Of a stretch of 35,548 nt of DNA, positions 26,363 to 33,948 are shown in pieces. Location of the stretch: positions 1-35,548 of IMG/VR virus record IMGVR_UViG_3300037094_000013; one strand, given 5' to 3'. Position numbers and translations under genes: made by a program. Source of the stretch: a virus. How positions within the stretch are numbered: position 1 is the first letter of the stretch; the number at the start of each line of letters is the position of its first letter. The notes below the pieces were generated by a model, which was given only the letters and a program-made list of their open reading frames with translations, ran no database searches and was not told the origin of the DNA.

Positions 26363-28003
26363 ATGAATACGGCAGATGAAATGGTAAGGAGACTTGAAAA
26401 TTGGAAACAGTATAGAAAGTCCGAAGCATATCAAGGAGTATTGGCCTCTAGATTAAAGGTTAATGACGCCTGTAATAAACACGTAGAAGCTAGATCTATC
26501 ACGTGGAATCTTTGTGCTAGACCAGATGATCCTGCCGAGGGGTGTATTTTCTTTATTGAGCACTTTGGATGGACTCTAGACCCCAGACCTCAGGTAGACG
26601 AACATGACCTTCCATTTATTCTTTATGAATATCAGAAGGAGGTTATTAGATCTGTTGTGTCCCACATAGATAAGGGGACTGATCTTTTTATAGAGAAATC
26701 CCGCGACATGGGAATGACGGATGTGGTATTTGTTTATATTCCACTCTGGTATTGGTTATTTAGGGATGGAAGTAAATTTCTACTTGGATCCTATAAGGAG
26801 GATCTTGTGGATAATAGAACCTTTGACTCCCTGTTTGGTAGATTGGATTATGCGATCCAAAGTCTACCTAAGTGGATCCTACCAAAGAAATTCAATTTGG
26901 ATAAGGATCGTAGGCATATGAAGATTATCAATCCAGATAACTTCAACCAGATTACAGGAGATACAATGAACCCAGAGTTCGGACGCGGATCTCGTCAAAC
27001 AGCAGTACTCTTTGATGAATTAGGTTTCTGGGAATGGGGGAAAGAAGCGTGGGAAGCATGTTCTCAGGTCACTAACTGTCGTATAGCCAACTCGACTCCG
27101 CATGGATATAACTTCTATGCCATGCTTAAGGAGGAGTTCTTGGCTAACCAAAGAGTTGATGACATTCTAACAATGCACTGGAGTAGATCCCCACTTAAGG
27201 ATCAACAGTGGTATGAATATGAAAAGGAACGTAATGCTCCTGAAACAATAGCCCAAGAGTTGGATATCTCATATACCAAGTCCCAAGAGGGTAGAGTCTA
27301 TCCAGAATGGGATGCACAATTTGTAGTCAAAGGAGTCTTTCCATATGACCCAGCACTTCCACTTTATGTAGGATGGGATTTTGGTAGGACTGATGACACT
27401 GCCTTAATTTGGTCTCAACGCGATCACGATGGAAGGTTGAGGATTATTGATGAGTATAAAAACTCTAATAAACATATAGACTTCTTCGTTCCATTTGTAA
27501 CTGGATTTATTAACTCTGATCTCTATGGAAGATTTAATTATACTCCTGCTGAAGTAAATCTTATTGAGTCTCATAGAAACTGGGGGATTGGAACTCATTT
27601 TGGCGATCCAAGCGGAAGGTTTATTACCCAAGCTTCCGACTATTCTGTCTTTGACCTACTAAGAAATCGTGGTATAATAGTTAACTTCAGAGACGAGTGG
27701 AAAGGTTTTCAAAAACGAAAGATGGCAGCTAAAGGATTAATTATGCAGGGAATAGATTTGAATGACACACCTCGTTCGTTATATTTTAATGGGTGTATGA
27801 CTCAAGCGTCCTATCCAAAGATTCGACGAGCTGGTCTTGATGAGGTTAAATCTGATGCTCCCGTGCATAACTGGACTTCTCACTATCGTTCTGCTTTTGA
27901 ATATTTAGCATTGGGAATAGAAGAATTTAGAGCACCAGGAACCAAGGCGAGGGATAAGTTTCCCAAGTCGCGCTTTGGTCAAAAGAGAACTGTTGGATAT
28001 TAA
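26363..28003 (+). CDS. terL: Terminase large subunit
   Basis: 546 residues from ATG 26363; a 24-codon upstream extension overlaps the 34-aa frame and is not terminase-like. The ATPase half has FIEKSRDMGMTD (109-120, deviant Walker A), TAVLFDELGFWEW (213-225, Walker B with catalytic Glu) and STPHGYNFY (coupling motif region). The nuclease half begins YVGWDFGRTDDTALIW with metal-binding Asp339 and continues with THFGDPSGR. It translocates and cuts DNA during head filling. It is followed after 2 nt by a 122-aa gene and then the portal, the standard packaging order. Confidence 0.92.
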   Translation: MNTADEMVRRLENWKQYRKSEAYQGVLASRLKVNDACNKHVEARSITWNLCARPDDPAEGCIFFIEHFGWTLDPRPQVDEHDLPFILYEYQKEVIRSVVSHIDKGTDLFIEKSRDMGMTDVVFVYIPLWYWLFRDGSKFLLGSYKEDLVDNRTFDSLFGRLDYAIQSLPKWILPKKFNLDKDRRHMKIINPDNFNQITGDTMNPEFGRGSRQTAVLFDELGFWEWGKEAWEACSQVTNCRIANSTPHGYNFYAMLKEEFLANQRVDDILTMHWSRSPLKDQQWYEYEKERNAPETIAQELDISYTKSQEGRVYPEWDAQFVVKGVFPYDPALPLYVGWDFGRTDDTALIWSQRDHDGRLRIIDEYKNSNKHIDFFVPFVTGFINSDLYGRFNYTPAEVNLIESHRNWGIGTHFGDPSGRFITQASDYSVFDLLRNRGIIVNFRDEWKGFQKRKMAAKGLIMQGIDLNDTPRSLYFNGCMTQASYPKIRRAGLDEVKSDAPVHNWTSHYRSAFEYLALGIEEFRAPGTKARDKFPKSRFGQKRTVGY

Positions 28004-28005
28004 TT

Positions 28006-28374
28006 ATGTCTAAAGGAACACGTTGGTTTAGGCGTCTTAGAAAAGAGTGTGAGAAGATATCACCTCTACTTAGGTTTAAAAGGATTAAATACGGTTTCTA
28101 CCGTATCTATTATCAACAGGCATATATTGGAGAATGCTCTAAGGATATGACTGAGATTGGTTATGATATTGAGGAAAAGAACTACCACTTTGAGGATAAC
28201 AGTTATAGACAGGAGTACGAGGACTTAATGGAAACAACTGCTAGAGTAAAGAACTTTAGAGAGGGATATTGGGATAACCTTGATAGAATTCGTACGCGGG
28301 TGTACATGTTCAAATCAAATAAGGAGTTCTACGATAATGCTATAAATGGCTATAAACAAATGAGGATCAAGTAA
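28006..28374 (+). CDS. Hypothetical 122-aa protein between terminase and portal
   Basis: Starts MSKGTRWFRRLRKECEKIS. It is Tyr- and charge-rich with a strand YGFYRIYYQQAYIGEC and a helix (QEYEDLMETTARVKNF). No family is recognised; the terminase-portal interval often encodes small head or packaging accessories. The portal promoter overlaps the region just after its stop. Confidence 0.65.
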   Translation: MSKGTRWFRRLRKECEKISPLLRFKRIKYGFYRIYYQQAYIGECSKDMTEIGYDIEEKNYHFEDNSYRQEYEDLMETTARVKNFREGYWDNLDRIRTRVYMFKSNKEFYDNAINGYKQMRIK

Positions 28375-28377
28375 TCA

Positions 28378-28406
28378 TTGACTTATTAATGAACTAATGT
28401 TATACT
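28378..28406 (+). promoter_or_regulatory. Consensus promoter for the portal gene, leaderless arrangement
   Basis: -35 TTGACT (28378-28383), 17-bp spacer, -10 TATACT (28401-28406). ATG 28416 is again 9 bp past the -10, the same geometry as the terminase promoter. Confidence 0.8.
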
Positions 28407-28415
28407 GTCAAAAAT

Positions 28416-30497
28416 ATGGCACTATCTGATACTTCTCCTCAGTTAACGTATGGTAATACGCCACTACTGCAGCCTGAGACCTTTATCCCTGAACAGGACC
28501 AATTCTATATTCAGTCTGCTAAAGAGATGCAGGTTGTACGAGAGACATTCTTTCGCTTCCGATGGGCACAGGATATGCGTAATAGGGCCTATCAATACTT
28601 TGATGGGCGCACTATCATTGAATATATTAATGATTCTACCTCTCGTTTCATAACTAATATCTTTGAACGAGATGGACTCGAAGACTGGCAAGCCCGCGTG
28701 CATGACCAGTTTACTCGCAATAAGGTAATGACTGTCCTTGGGAAAACAGTGGACAATCTCCCAGTTGGGACCTTTGAGGCTCGTGGAGACGATGACATTC
28801 GTAAGGCTTCATTGCTTACGGATCTTTATGCTTATTCAGAAGAGATTGCTGGATATGAGGAATTTATGTCCAACTTTCTATTGGAGTGTATCGTTAAAGG
28901 AACTGCTGTTGGTTACGAGGGTGTAGAAGTATTTGAACGTCATCTTCGGGATGTTAAAGGTGCTGGCGATGATATAACCTTCACTGATAATATAACCAAG
29001 GAAACTAAACTCTATGCAGAGATTGTTCCATTGGAAGAGTTCTATCCAGCACATGTAGGAATTAGAACTATTAAGGATATGCCGTTCTGTTTCTGGAGAC
29101 GCGAAATTTCATATGATGAGTTCAAATTGAATTGGTCAATGTATGAAAAGTCACGTTACGTGAAACCCCATGCCCCGCTATCACAGTGGCGTGAACAGAG
29201 ACCGTTCTATCTAGATTATATCTCGACCACTGTCCAGCCAGGAAATGTTGAGATTGTGCGTCTTTACGACAAGATTAACGATATCTATGTTATCATAGCC
29301 AACGGAGTTTGGCTTAACCCAATTGGTCCTAATGAGGAAGTTAGTCCAATGCCATTCAACCACAAGGAACTCCCGTTCTTCGATATGAAGTATGACTTCA
29401 TTGGCAATTGGTTCTATGGTAAGTCCCTTCCAGATAGACTACAAAGTTCACAGGATGTCTTGGATGTACTAACCAACATGCTCCTTGACCAGAGTTTCCT
29501 TACGATCTTTCCCCCATTGCTTACTGCAGGGAACGATGCGATTGAAGATGACTATCTCCGCCCAGGACGTAGAACTCCAATTGATACACAGGGACTTCCT
29601 CTTAGGGATGCGTATGCTACTCTTGATCTTGGTGCACCGTCTGGGTGGCACGAATTCATCCTTAACTATACTCGACAAGTAATGGAAGAGGCTTCTGTAG
29701 ACCAGGTATCATCTGGTAAGGCTGGTGTTGGAGCACGCACCACAGCAACAGAAATTCAGGCAGCACAAGCTGGTGCCACTTCGTCACAGGGAGTATTCAC
29801 CAATCAAATTAACTTTGCTATTCGTCGTAAGGCCTACCTTCGCGCTAAGAATATACTTCAGTTCTGGACCGATCCTTCATGCCCAGTTCTACAGGGAGTA
29901 CTTGGTGATGATGCAGACCAAGAACTTGGAAAGGCATTTAATCTATTTAAGGTTGATGGCACAACCCTATCACACGGTAAGCGCGGTACCAAGGTTATAG
30001 CTCTATTCCAGAACTCAGAGGATATGCCAGATCAGAACCAATTGGCAGTTAAGGGTGCTGTTAAGCATGCAATAACTGGCCAGCATACTGAGTACCTAGC
30101 TATTAATGCTGAGTACCTACGTCATATGGAGTTCAATGCCAAGACTATAATGGACAAGAATAATAAGAATACTAGGGATGTAGAGAAGGCCTTGCAACTT
30201 GAAAAGGTTAAAGTCTATCTCCAGGAGTTTCCTCAAGGAACATTTGATGTGGCCGAACTTGCAGCGCAGACTGCTGAGGTTATGGGAGATGATCCATCAA
30301 AGATTATGGCTCAACAGCAACAGCAACCCGCACCTGGTAATACCCCTCTAGCACCAGGACAAGCACAACCTATTGCCCCTTCTCCAGCACAACCAGTTTC
30401 ACCCAATGGCCCTAATAAGCCAACTATGGGAGTAGCAGCTAACATGGCTAAGCCACCTGCTGGAATTGCTCGTGGACGCCAGTCACTAGGACAATAA
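28416..30497 (+). CDS. Portal protein
   Basis: 693 residues. Position after terL, length, and the mix of wing-like and long-helix segments fit a tailed-phage portal: DKINDIYVIIANGVWLNP and FFDMKYDFIGNWFYGKSL are typical, followed by RLQSSQDVLDVLTNMLLDQ, GVGARTTATEIQAAQAGA (the conserved A-T-x-x-E region after the stem) and SSQGVFTNQINFAIRRKAYL. The last ~80 residues are Gln/Pro/Ala-rich and disordered (QQQQQPAPGNTPLAPGQA). It would form the dodecameric DNA gate at one capsid vertex. Transcription starts within a few bases of the ATG. Confidence 0.88.
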   Translation: MALSDTSPQLTYGNTPLLQPETFIPEQDQFYIQSAKEMQVVRETFFRFRWAQDMRNRAYQYFDGRTIIEYINDSTSRFITNIFERDGLEDWQARVHDQFTRNKVMTVLGKTVDNLPVGTFEARGDDDIRKASLLTDLYAYSEEIAGYEEFMSNFLLECIVKGTAVGYEGVEVFERHLRDVKGAGDDITFTDNITKETKLYAEIVPLEEFYPAHVGIRTIKDMPFCFWRREISYDEFKLNWSMYEKSRYVKPHAPLSQWREQRPFYLDYISTTVQPGNVEIVRLYDKINDIYVIIANGVWLNPIGPNEEVSPMPFNHKELPFFDMKYDFIGNWFYGKSLPDRLQSSQDVLDVLTNMLLDQSFLTIFPPLLTAGNDAIEDDYLRPGRRTPIDTQGLPLRDAYATLDLGAPSGWHEFILNYTRQVMEEASVDQVSSGKAGVGARTTATEIQAAQAGATSSQGVFTNQINFAIRRKAYLRAKNILQFWTDPSCPVLQGVLGDDADQELGKAFNLFKVDGTTLSHGKRGTKVIALFQNSEDMPDQNQLAVKGAVKHAITGQHTEYLAINAEYLRHMEFNAKTIMDKNNKNTRDVEKALQLEKVKVYLQEFPQGTFDVAELAAQTAEVMGDDPSKIMAQQQQQPAPGNTPLAPGQAQPIAPSPAQPVSPNGPNKPTMGVAANMAKPPAGIARGRQSLGQ

Positions 30498-30498
30498 T

Positions 30499-30762
30499 AT
30501 GTTTAAAAAGAAAGAAGAAAAGGTAGACGTTATTTCTTCCCTCGGTAATTGGGAGGGAGTTGAAATAGAAAAGATCGGAAACCCCGAACTCTATTCAGAC
30601 ATGGCAAAAATAGATGGTCTTCACGAGTTCTTTCGTGAGACTATGATAAACGATATCAAGCGATATTTTGCAGCCCAGACAGATAGGGAACGAGATATTA
30701 TTCGTGGTGCTTTCTCACGAACTAATTATCTTAAGAACTTGCTTGACAATGTAGACAATTAG
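30499..30762 (+). CDS. Hypothetical 87-aa protein after the portal
   Basis: Starts MFKKKEEKVDVISSL 1 nt after the portal stop. It is helical and charged (HEFFRETMINDIKRYFAAQ; RDIIRGAFSRTNYLKNLL). Small helical proteins at this place often help head assembly, but no family is recognised. Its last codons contain the promoter for the next gene. Confidence 0.65.
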   Translation: MFKKKEEKVDVISSLGNWEGVEIEKIGNPELYSDMAKIDGLHEFFRETMINDIKRYFAAQTDRERDIIRGAFSRTNYLKNLLDNVDN

Positions 30763-30771
30763 TGTTACAGT
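30743..30771 (+). promoter_or_regulatory. Promoter TTGACA-N17-TACAGT before the scaffold gene
   Basis: -35 TTGACA (30743-30748), 17-bp spacer, -10 TACAGT (30766-30771). The predicted start near 30778 leads straight into a chain of hairpins and then the scaffold ATG at 30922. Confidence 0.65.
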
Positions 30772-30789
30772 ACTCATAGTTTGACTGTG

Positions 30790-30887
30790 AGTGGTCCCCC
30801 GACCCTGCCTCGGGGAACCACTGACCGCCAAACGGTCAGAACCATAAGGTCGTTCCAGGACTCAACCTGGTCTGGGCATGAACCAGA
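30790..30887 (+). ncRNA. Five-hairpin structured leader of the scaffold-capsid transcript
   Basis: Consecutive stems: AGTGGT-C-CCCCG with CGGGG-A-ACCACT (30790-30822), GACCG/CGGTC (30823-30837), ACC/GGT (30841-30850), CCAGG/CCTGG (30855-30870) and TCTGG/CCAGA (30871-30887). They fill most of the ~145-nt leader between promoter and ATG 30922, and no gene is present. This may stabilise the message, regulate it, or be a separate small RNA. No known family is recognised. Confidence 0.55.
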
Positions 30888-30921
30888 ATAAAAAGTGTTA
30901 GTAATAAAAGGGAACAAAATT

Positions 30922-31533
30922 ATGGAGAAGACACCAGAAGGGGAGAATATCCCTGGGGGTGATGAGAAGATTGTGCTTACTAAAGACGAGCATGACGCGC
31001 TAGTGAATGGCACTACTAGCATGAAAAATGAACTTATAGAACTTCGCAAGAAGAACCGTGAGTTGGCCAGCCAGCAAGCAGTTTCGCCTGACGAAATCGA
31101 AAAGGTAATTACTGCCGAACTTAAGAAGAGGGATCAAGAGAGCCTTAAAAGGATCATTGATTCAGCTACCGCAGAGTTCATTGCTGCCCATCCTGAATTC
31201 TCACCAGAGAATGACAAGGACGGATTAACATTAGCCGCATACCAACGAGCACTCGGACGTATGAATCTTAGTGGTATTACCACAAAAGAGGACTACCAAG
31301 AAATACTCGATGATGCGTTACGCCTGACTGAGAAGCCAGCCGCAACTACGCCAATGCAACCTTTCTCATCCCCACGTTCAACACCAATGGCACAGGGAGT
31401 CAAACCTGGCTCTAACTTGCCGTTCGGTGAACAAAAACTTGTTGCTGAGAAGTTCAATGGTAATGTTGAGACTTACTTAGCATGGAAGGCAAAGCACCCC
31501 GAAGTATTTGCAGAGATAATCAAATATGTGTAA
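30922..31533 (+). CDS. Scaffolding-like head protein
   Basis: 203 residues from ATG 30922. Acidic N-terminus (TPEGENIPGGDEKI), a coiled coil (MKNELIELRKKNRELASQ) and charged helices (KVITAELKKRDQESLKRI), then a Pro/Ser-rich segment and a C-terminal helix (LAWKAKHPEVFAEII). This is the profile of phage scaffolding proteins, and it lies between the portal and capsid genes. There is no protease motif. Its transcript has a structured leader and an AAAAGGG element 10 nt before the ATG. Confidence 0.7.
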   Translation: MEKTPEGENIPGGDEKIVLTKDEHDALVNGTTSMKNELIELRKKNRELASQQAVSPDEIEKVITAELKKRDQESLKRIIDSATAEFIAAHPEFSPENDKDGLTLAAYQRALGRMNLSGITTKEDYQEILDDALRLTEKPAATTPMQPFSSPRSTPMAQGVKPGSNLPFGEQKLVAEKFNGNVETYLAWKAKHPEVFAEIIKYV

Positions 31534-31572
31534 GGGGGTCGAATAAATTTATAAATCAAAAGGAGTTTTCTT

Positions 31573-32112
31573 ATGGCAACATCCGTATTTACGAAAGTGG
31601 GTACTCTCGTTCCCTTTGGGGCTCCTGTTCTTCGCGCAGTTACTATCACCAATAGTACGACCTTGACTATCGCAGATATGGTTAGTGTTTCTTCTGGTTT
31701 CCTCTTGGATTCCTCTGGAACGACTTATCCTATCTTTGGTAACTTGGCCTCTATTGAAACGTACAAAGGCGTTGGTCTTCCGACTACTGGAGTCGCTGGT
31801 GCATCTATGGGTTCTTTCATAAACTCATATCTCACTGCTTCCAATAATCAGACCGTCGCACAAGTACTAGGAATCGTTGATATCTCAAAGAATTCGTTAT
31901 ATACGAATGCTACGAGTGGCGTTCTTGGAACAACTACAGGTTCTAACCTTATTGGTTATTACTTGAATCTTGTTGCTGGGTCTGCTGTTACTATTGACGA
32001 AACCTCCGCAACCACCACACCAGGAACTACAGAGTTCTTCAACTGGGGATTGCAGCCAGGTAGTACTACGCTCATTGTTGTCAACCTTAATACCACTGCG
32101 GTTTCTCGATAA
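31573..32112 (+). CDS. Small Thr/Ser/Gly-rich head protein (capsid decoration or head fibre candidate)
   Basis: 179 residues, nearly free of charge, with repeated small polar residues (TITNSTTLTIADMV; SYLTASNNQTVAQV; GTTTGSNLIGYY), as in beta-rich decoration or head-fibre proteins encoded just before the major capsid protein. It has a good Shine-Dalgarno (AAAAGGAG, about 7 nt before ATG 31573), rare here, suggesting high expression. No specific family is recognised. Confidence 0.65.
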   Translation: MATSVFTKVGTLVPFGAPVLRAVTITNSTTLTIADMVSVSSGFLLDSSGTTYPIFGNLASIETYKGVGLPTTGVAGASMGSFINSYLTASNNQTVAQVLGIVDISKNSLYTNATSGVLGTTTGSNLIGYYLNLVAGSAVTIDETSATTTPGTTEFFNWGLQPGSTTLIVVNLNTTAVSR

Positions 32113-32160
32113 CTATAAGGGTTTCGAGACCAGTGGCAAACTAAAAGGTTAAATTGGTAT

Positions 32161-33129
32161 ATGCCAGAAACAAGAGGAAAGTGGACAGACCTCATCCCTG
32201 ATGTAGGTCTCAAGATTTCAGAACTTTTTGACCAAGGTGACATCGAATACCAGCCTGGTATTTTTGCCATTCTTCGTCAGGATAGTGGAACAGGTGCTCA
32301 GAAAAACTACACAGGTAAAACTGGATTTGGACTCGTTTCACAATTCGTGGACGGTGACGACATCGGTACGATTCAACGTTACAAGACCTACACTACACAA
32401 GTTATTTATACTAACTATGGTGGTGCAGTCGAAGTGACGAAGAATACGATTGAAGATCGTGACTTTGCTCAGGAATTGGGTGAAATGAAGGACCTCTCGC
32501 GTGCGATCAACTACTCAGTTGACCAGGCGGGATTCCAGATGTTTAACGGTGGCTTTGCGACGACTACGAACGTCAACAACTATGTCATGACATGGTATGG
32601 TGATGGCGTTCCGCAGTATTCGACAGTTCACCCGACAGTTGTACCAGGTGGTTCTACGCAGTCAAATGCGTCGTCCACTGGTGTAGTCTTGTCTCACGAC
32701 AACCTTGAAACAGCGCGTATTGCGTTGGAACTCCAACAGACAGATAACGGCAAGGCTCTTACCATGGTTGGTAAGACCACTCTCATTGTTCCTTTGAACC
32801 TTGAGAAGACCGCACGTCAGACGTTGGAATCCGCGTTTACGCCTGAATCAGCTAATAACGCTATCAACATCTATCGTGGCATGATTGACCTCATGTGCAC
32901 GAAGTTCCTCGACCAGTTGAATGGTGGTTCAAATACCGCATGGTATTTGATTAACCAAGGAGTTCACAAACTCTACCATGATACTCGTCAGGAAAAGCGT
33001 CTCGAAATGGATACGAACATTCGTAACAAAGTAGTGACCTTTACTGTTGATGCTCGTTGGGCTGACCATTCGCGTGAATGGAAAGGGACGTGGGCATCTA
33101 AGGGCGATACTCTCGCTTACAGTTCCTAG
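32161..33129 (+). CDS. Major capsid protein (HK97-like, Mu gpT-like pattern)
   Basis: 322 residues. The sequence (DIEYQPGIFAILRQDSG; QVIYTNYGGAVEVTKNTI; DRDFAQELGEMKDLSRAI; ALTMVGKTTLIVP; NIYRGMIDLM; AWYLINQG) follows the order of E-loop, spine-helix and P-domain elements in HK97-fold capsids with a Mu gpT-like appearance. It lies after the scaffold and decoration genes. There is no N-terminal delta-domain or protease gene, so a separate scaffold is likely. Codon use changes in this gene toward C-ending codons, which is common for a highly expressed protein. Confidence 0.85.
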   Translation: MPETRGKWTDLIPDVGLKISELFDQGDIEYQPGIFAILRQDSGTGAQKNYTGKTGFGLVSQFVDGDDIGTIQRYKTYTTQVIYTNYGGAVEVTKNTIEDRDFAQELGEMKDLSRAINYSVDQAGFQMFNGGFATTTNVNNYVMTWYGDGVPQYSTVHPTVVPGGSTQSNASSTGVVLSHDNLETARIALELQQTDNGKALTMVGKTTLIVPLNLEKTARQTLESAFTPESANNAINIYRGMIDLMCTKFLDQLNGGSNTAWYLINQGVHKLYHDTRQEKRLEMDTNIRNKVVTFTVDARWADHSREWKGTWASKGDTLAYSS

Positions 33130-33238
33130 TTCTTTAGGGTACTTACGCTATCTCGCGCAAAGGCCCTCCAATCAGAAGAATCTCTAGTCTCCGAGGTTCT
33201 TGGCAGACAGGATAATGAGACATTAAACTAAAATTATT

Positions 33239-33493
33239 ATGTATACAGGAAAAAGCATAGGTCACTATAGTGAATACGTAGCAGCCTCAAAATCTGCTGG
33301 TGTTAAACATTTGGGTGACGAAGCTGCAAAAAATACAACGCACTCAACGCTTTTGAGTAAAACTGGTATGCCAGGCACATCGAGTCCAACAATGGGTTCT
33401 GCAATGCCTAGCCCCCAAATGGATACTGTCCCTGGGGATGTAATGCAACCAGTGAATGCCTCCACACTTCCAAAGGGCACAATCATTAGATAA
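33239..33493 (+). CDS. Hypothetical 84-aa Pro/Ser/Met-rich protein
   Basis: Starts MYTGKSIGHYSEYVAASKSAG after AAATTATT. The C-terminal half is low complexity (GTSSPTMGSAMPSPQMDT). The 109-bp gap before it shows no promoter or terminator. A head-tail connector or disordered virion component is possible; not recognised. Confidence 0.6.
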   Translation: MYTGKSIGHYSEYVAASKSAGVKHLGDEAAKNTTHSTLLSKTGMPGTSSPTMGSAMPSPQMDTVPGDVMQPVNASTLPKGTIIR

Positions 33494-33494
33494 T

Positions 33495-33659
33495 ATGGCT
33501 GAAGAAATTGTAACAAATCACAGCACCATTAAGACAGTAAATGATTATTTTGGTATGCCAATCAATGGTGGAATTGGTGATGGTAGGAATGATGGTGGTC
33601 CCGCTTACTTCATAGAGTCTATTGTCGATAAAGACGCAGACTCAATGGAGAATGACTAG
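33495..33659 (+). CDS. Hypothetical 54-aa protein
   Basis: Starts MAEEIVTNHSTIKTVNDYFGM 1 nt after the previous stop and overlaps the next gene by 8 nt. It contains a Gly-rich segment (NGGIGDGRNDGGPAYF). No family recognised. Confidence 0.55.
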   Translation: MAEEIVTNHSTIKTVNDYFGMPINGGIGDGRNDGGPAYFIESIVDKDADSMEND

Positions 33660-33948
33660 ATACAATATCCTTAGGAAGCATTCTACACAAGATGAACGAA
33701 GGGTTTATGAGGTTTTAAAAGAACTTCACATACCATTCAAACATCGCTGGTTAATAGGTGGAATGGAGGTAGACTTCTTAATAGGAAAAACAGTCATCGA
33801 AATAGATGGGCACAATCAAAAGGCAGACAAAAACAACAAGCTCTTAGAACTAGGATTCATTCCACTTCACTTGTCTAACGAAGTAACTAAGAATCCAACT
33901 TACTTAAAAGATTATTTTAAAACTTATAAATTATGGCAACTCCCGTAA
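33652..33948 (+). CDS. DUF559/Vsr-like PD-(D/E)XK nuclease in the structural module
   Basis: 98 residues from ATG 33652, which lies in the end of the 54-aa gene. The motif order DERRVYEVLKEL, MEVDFLIG and VIEIDGHNQK is that of DUF559/Vsr-type PD-(D/E)XK nucleases (Glu, Asp in VDF, then ExD with Lys following), finishing with LELGFIPLHLSNEV. Such nucleases nick DNA in repair, restriction or homing; here the setting between capsid and fibre genes recalls free-standing homing nucleases. It overlaps the next gene by 16 nt. Specificity unknown. Confidence 0.7.
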   Translation: MTRYNILRKHSTQDERRVYEVLKELHIPFKHRWLIGGMEVDFLIGKTVIEIDGHNQKADKNNKLLELGFIPLHLSNEVTKNPTYLKDYFKTYKLWQLP

